Origin: Mycobacterium haemophilum DSM 44634
Lineage (GTDB): Bacteria; Actinomycetota; Actinomycetes; Mycobacteriales; Mycobacteriaceae
Reading direction: 5' to 3'
NCBI RefSeq assembly: GCF_000340435.2
Contig: NZ_CP011883.2
Location: 310,001 to 374,000 of the forward strand
DNA length: 64,000 nt
The notes under the pieces were generated by a model. The model searched no databases. It was given only the letters and a program-made list of their open reading frames with translations, and had not been told where the DNA came from. The translations under genes were made by a program, and so were the position numbers. This document shows, piece by piece, positions 61,846 through 64,000 of this stretch (position 1 is the stretch's first letter; each line of letters begins with the position of its first letter).

Positions 61846-63269
61846 TGCGGGCTGGACCTCGACTTGGACTGGCCTGCCTCGCAACGACTCTGGTCGTCTT
61901 CCAGACAATACTGATGGGGGGCTGTCCGCGGGCACTCGCAATCAGTCCGCCGGTGGTCGATCCAGGCGTGCCACCACCGAGCGGCGCACCAGGACCCGTC
62001 CAGACGATGCAACAACGCGGCTCATGTACCACCTCCGGAGTCATCCCGGGCACCGATCCCGGCATTGCGACATCCAGTCAGTCGATGCTGAATCTTCCTG
62101 CAGCATGGCAGTTTTCTCGCGGCGAGGGGCAACTGGTGGCGATCGTCGACACTGGGGTACGGCCGAGCCCGCGGCTGCCCAACGTCGACGCCGGCGGCGA
62201 CTATGTGGAGTCGAGCGACGGCCTGACCGATTGCGATGGGCACGGAACCCTGGTCGCCGGGATCGTTGCCGGCCAACCCGCTTCGTCTGGTGAGGATGGG
62301 TTTTCGGGTGTTGCACCCGCGGCGCGGTTGTTGTCCATCCGGGTGACCTCCGCCAAGTTCTCGCCGCGATCGCCGGGCGGCGATCCGCAGCTCGAGCAGG
62401 CGTCCCTCGAGGTGGCCACGCTTAGCCGGGCCATTGTGCATGCCGCAGACCTCGGCGCGCGGGTGATCAACATCTCTACGATAACTTGCTTGCCCGCCGA
62501 TCGGCCCATCGACCAGTCCGAGCTCGGGGCCGCGATCCGCTATGCGGCGGTGGACAAGGACGCCGTGATCGTGGCGGCGGCGGGCAATGCCGGGTCGACC
62601 GGAACGGGTGGTGGGAGCATGAACTGCGAGTCCAACCCGCTCACCGACCTGGGCCGCCCGGACGATCCGCGGAACTGGGCGAGCGTCACCTCGGTGTCCA
62701 TTCCGTCGTGGTGGCAGCCATACGTGCTGTCGGTGGCGTCGCTGACACCGGGTGGGCGGCCATCGAAATTCACCATGGCCGGGCCGTGGGTGGGTATTGC
62801 GGCCCCGGGCGAAAACATCGTTTCGGTGAGCAACCGTGACAGTGGAGGTCTGGCTAACGGCCTGCCCAACGATCACGACCAACAGATCGCACTGAACGGC
62901 ACCAGCTACGCGGCCGGCTACGTCTCGGGAGTCGCGGCGCTGGTTCGCAGCAAGTACCCGGAACTGACCGCCACACAGGTGATGCGCCGTATCACCGCGA
63001 CCGCGCACACCGGCGCTCGGGCGCCCTCCAACGTCGTCGGCGCCGGTACATTGGACCCGGTGGCAGCCCTGACCTGGAACGTGCCCGTAAGCAACGAATC
63101 CGGTATAGCGCCGGTAAAGCCGGTTACTGTCCCGCCGGCACCGGCGCCGAAGGACAACACACCGCGGAACGTCGCGTTTGCTGGGACAGCCGCGCTGGCT
63201 TTGGTGGTCGCGGCCGTCGCCGCGACTGCCACGATTGCCGCGCGCCGACGAAAGGATCCCACCCCGTGA
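61842..63269 (+). CDS. mycP3: MycP3, mycosin subtilisin-like protease of ESX-3
   Basis: Membrane-anchored serine protease that stabilises the ESX-3 complex. 475 residues (461 in H37Rv). An N-terminal signal peptide leads to the subtilisin core: Asp in QLVAIVDTGVRPSPRLP, His in TDCDGHGTLVAGIVAG, the oxyanion Asn in VAAAGNAGSTG and Ser in LNGTSYAAGYVSGVAALVR. A C-terminal helix (FAGTAALALVVAAVAATATI) anchors it, followed by RRRKD. It overlaps eccE3 by GTGA. Confidence 0.95.
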   Translation: MMRAGPRLGLACLATTLVVFQTILMGGCPRALAISPPVVDPGVPPPSGAPGPVQTMQQRGSCTTSGVIPGTDPGIATSSQSMLNLPAAWQFSRGEGQLVAIVDTGVRPSPRLPNVDAGGDYVESSDGLTDCDGHGTLVAGIVAGQPASSGEDGFSGVAPAARLLSIRVTSAKFSPRSPGGDPQLEQASLEVATLSRAIVHAADLGARVINISTITCLPADRPIDQSELGAAIRYAAVDKDAVIVAAAGNAGSTGTGGGSMNCESNPLTDLGRPDDPRNWASVTSVSIPSWWQPYVLSVASLTPGGRPSKFTMAGPWVGIAAPGENIVSVSNRDSGGLANGLPNDHDQQIALNGTSYAAGYVSGVAALVRSKYPELTATQVMRRITATAHTGARAPSNVVGAGTLDPVAALTWNVPVSNESGIAPVKPVTVPPAPAPKDNTPRNVAFAGTAALALVVAAVAATATIAARRRKDPTP

Positions 63270-64000
63270 GCGCGCACCGATCACGCTCGGCTGCTATGTG
63301 GCCGGGCAGCGGCCGGATCACGCTGGCGCTGCTGACCGTCGTGCCCGCGCTGATGGCGTACCCCTGGCGATCGTCCCGAAGCTACTGGTTGCTCGGCATC
63401 GCCGCGCTTGTGGTGATCGTGTTATTCGGCTGGTGGCGCGGGCTGTACTTGACCACCATCTTGCGCCGACGACTGGCGATGATGTGGCGCCGTCGTCGGC
63501 CCGTCAGCGAATCCGGCTGTGCCACCCAGACAACCGTGTTGCTGCGGATGGGGCCACCGGCTGGCGAGACAGACATTCTTCCGTTACCACTGATCGCCCG
63601 GTACCTGAACCGCTACGGCATCCGTGCCGACACGATCCGAATCACCAGCCGCAACAACGAATCCGACGGCGCATGGTGGGAGAGCTGGATCGGGCTGACG
63701 CTGTCGGCGGCGAATAACTTGGCGGCACTGCAGGCGCGGTCATCGCGGATCCCGTTGCAGGAGACCGCCCGGGTCGCGGCCCGCCGGCTCGCTGACCACC
63801 TCCGTGAAATCGGTTGGGAGGTCAGCATGGCCGGACCCGATGATGTCCCGCGGTTGATCACGCCGGCCGGTGACGAGACGTGGCGCGGGATGCGGCAAGG
63901 CTCGGATTACCTCGCGGCGTACCGGGTCAGTGTCGATGACGCATTGCCCGGCACGTTGGACGCGATCCGGTCACACCCAGCACGCGAAACTTGGACGGCG
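63266..64000 (+). CDS. eccE3: EccE3, ESX-3 peripheral membrane subunit (partial)
   Basis: The frame from the GTG at 63266, overlapping the mycP3 stop, stays open to the window end (245 codons). It starts SAHRSRSAAMWPGSGRITLA, with two membrane helices at about 15-65 (LLTVVPALMAYPW, LLGIAALVVIVLFGWWRGLY). It then reads LPLIARYLNRYGIRADTIRI and LAALQARSSRIPLQETARVA, then AARRLADHLREIGWEV. H37Rv EccE3 is about 331 residues, so roughly the last quarter lies outside the window. EccE flanks the EccBCD complex at the membrane edge. Confidence 0.93.
   Translation, partial: MSAHRSRSAAMWPGSGRITLALLTVVPALMAYPWRSSRSYWLLGIAALVVIVLFGWWRGLYLTTILRRRLAMMWRRRRPVSESGCATQTTVLLRMGPPAGETDILPLPLIARYLNRYGIRADTIRITSRNNESDGAWWESWIGLTLSAANNLAALQARSSRIPLQETARVAARRLADHLREIGWEVSMAGPDDVPRLITPAGDETWRGMRQGSDYLAAYRVSVDDALPGTLDAIRSHPARETWTA

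Noticed and set aside
1..64000. tRNA, rRNA or insertion sequence genes
   Set aside because: I found no tRNA-like cloverleaf, rRNA block or transposase motif on either strand by eye; a tRNAscan and IS search would settle it.

Overview
This is chromosomal DNA from a slow-growing Mycobacterium close to the M. tuberculosis clade. The gene order follows H37Rv Rv0234c to Rv0292 (recalled from memory), and the translated proteins look like close orthologues of that block. High GC, lipoprotein, PE/PPE and type VII secretion genes agree. I cannot fix the species. The many internal deletions and lost genes suggest a lineage under gene decay.

Layout. 1-6,500: a scrambled segment. A broken acetolactate-synthase-like gene, an intact Rv0235c-type membrane protein, a broken gabD1 and an intact glycerophosphodiesterase are mixed with short repeats. 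These repeats imply a tandem duplication of gabD1/ALS/Rv0235c/aftD-end followed by complementary decay. An EspB-like (PE-PPE fused) gene and a fragment of a second one sit inside it. 6,402-18,919: aftD, a DUF2613 gene, lpqI, a TetR gene, a ClC channel gene, htdX, a truncated HAD gene, fabG4 and fadA2. 19,170-26,654: fadE5, a 2OG-Fe(II) oxygenase coupled to a flavin reductase, and the Sdh1 succinate dehydrogenase operon. 26,933-34,314: the acr2-type small heat-shock gene, then a nitrite assimilation unit (nirB, nirD, a sirohaem chelatase-like gene, an NnaR-like regulator, narK3). The cobU-cobQ1-PPE2 block of H37Rv is absent. 34,556-40,666: aac(2')-Ic, the 5-oxoprolinase genes (one broken), fecB2, a LigD-type polymerase gene and fadD2. 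40,693-42,400: an accessory patch with a small possible DNA-binding protein, an AT-rich region with a large palindrome, an exported His/Trp/Gly-repeat protein and fadE6 debris. 42,400-48,627: Rv0272c to Rv0277A orthologues (one TetR truncated) and an SAM methyltransferase. The PE_PGRS genes of H37Rv are absent.

48,763-64,000: a PPE gene and the ESX-3 type VII secretion operon (eccA3-eccB3-eccC3-PE5-PPE4-esxG-esxH-espG3-eccD3-mycP3-eccE3, the last cut by the window end). Its promoter region carries a perfect 10-1-10 palindrome of Zur type and an IdeR-like box. This matches the known zinc and iron control of ESX-3. PPE4 has lost most of its length, so PE5 has no full-length partner beside it. 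The PPE gene just upstream of the promoter may serve instead.

Two themes connect the window: metal handling (ESX-3, FecB2, the His-rich exported protein) and nitrite reduction with its sirohaem and regulatory genes kept together. Decay is concentrated in gabD1/ALS, 5-oxoproline use (pxpC broken, oplA absent), fadE6, one TetR gene and PPE4.
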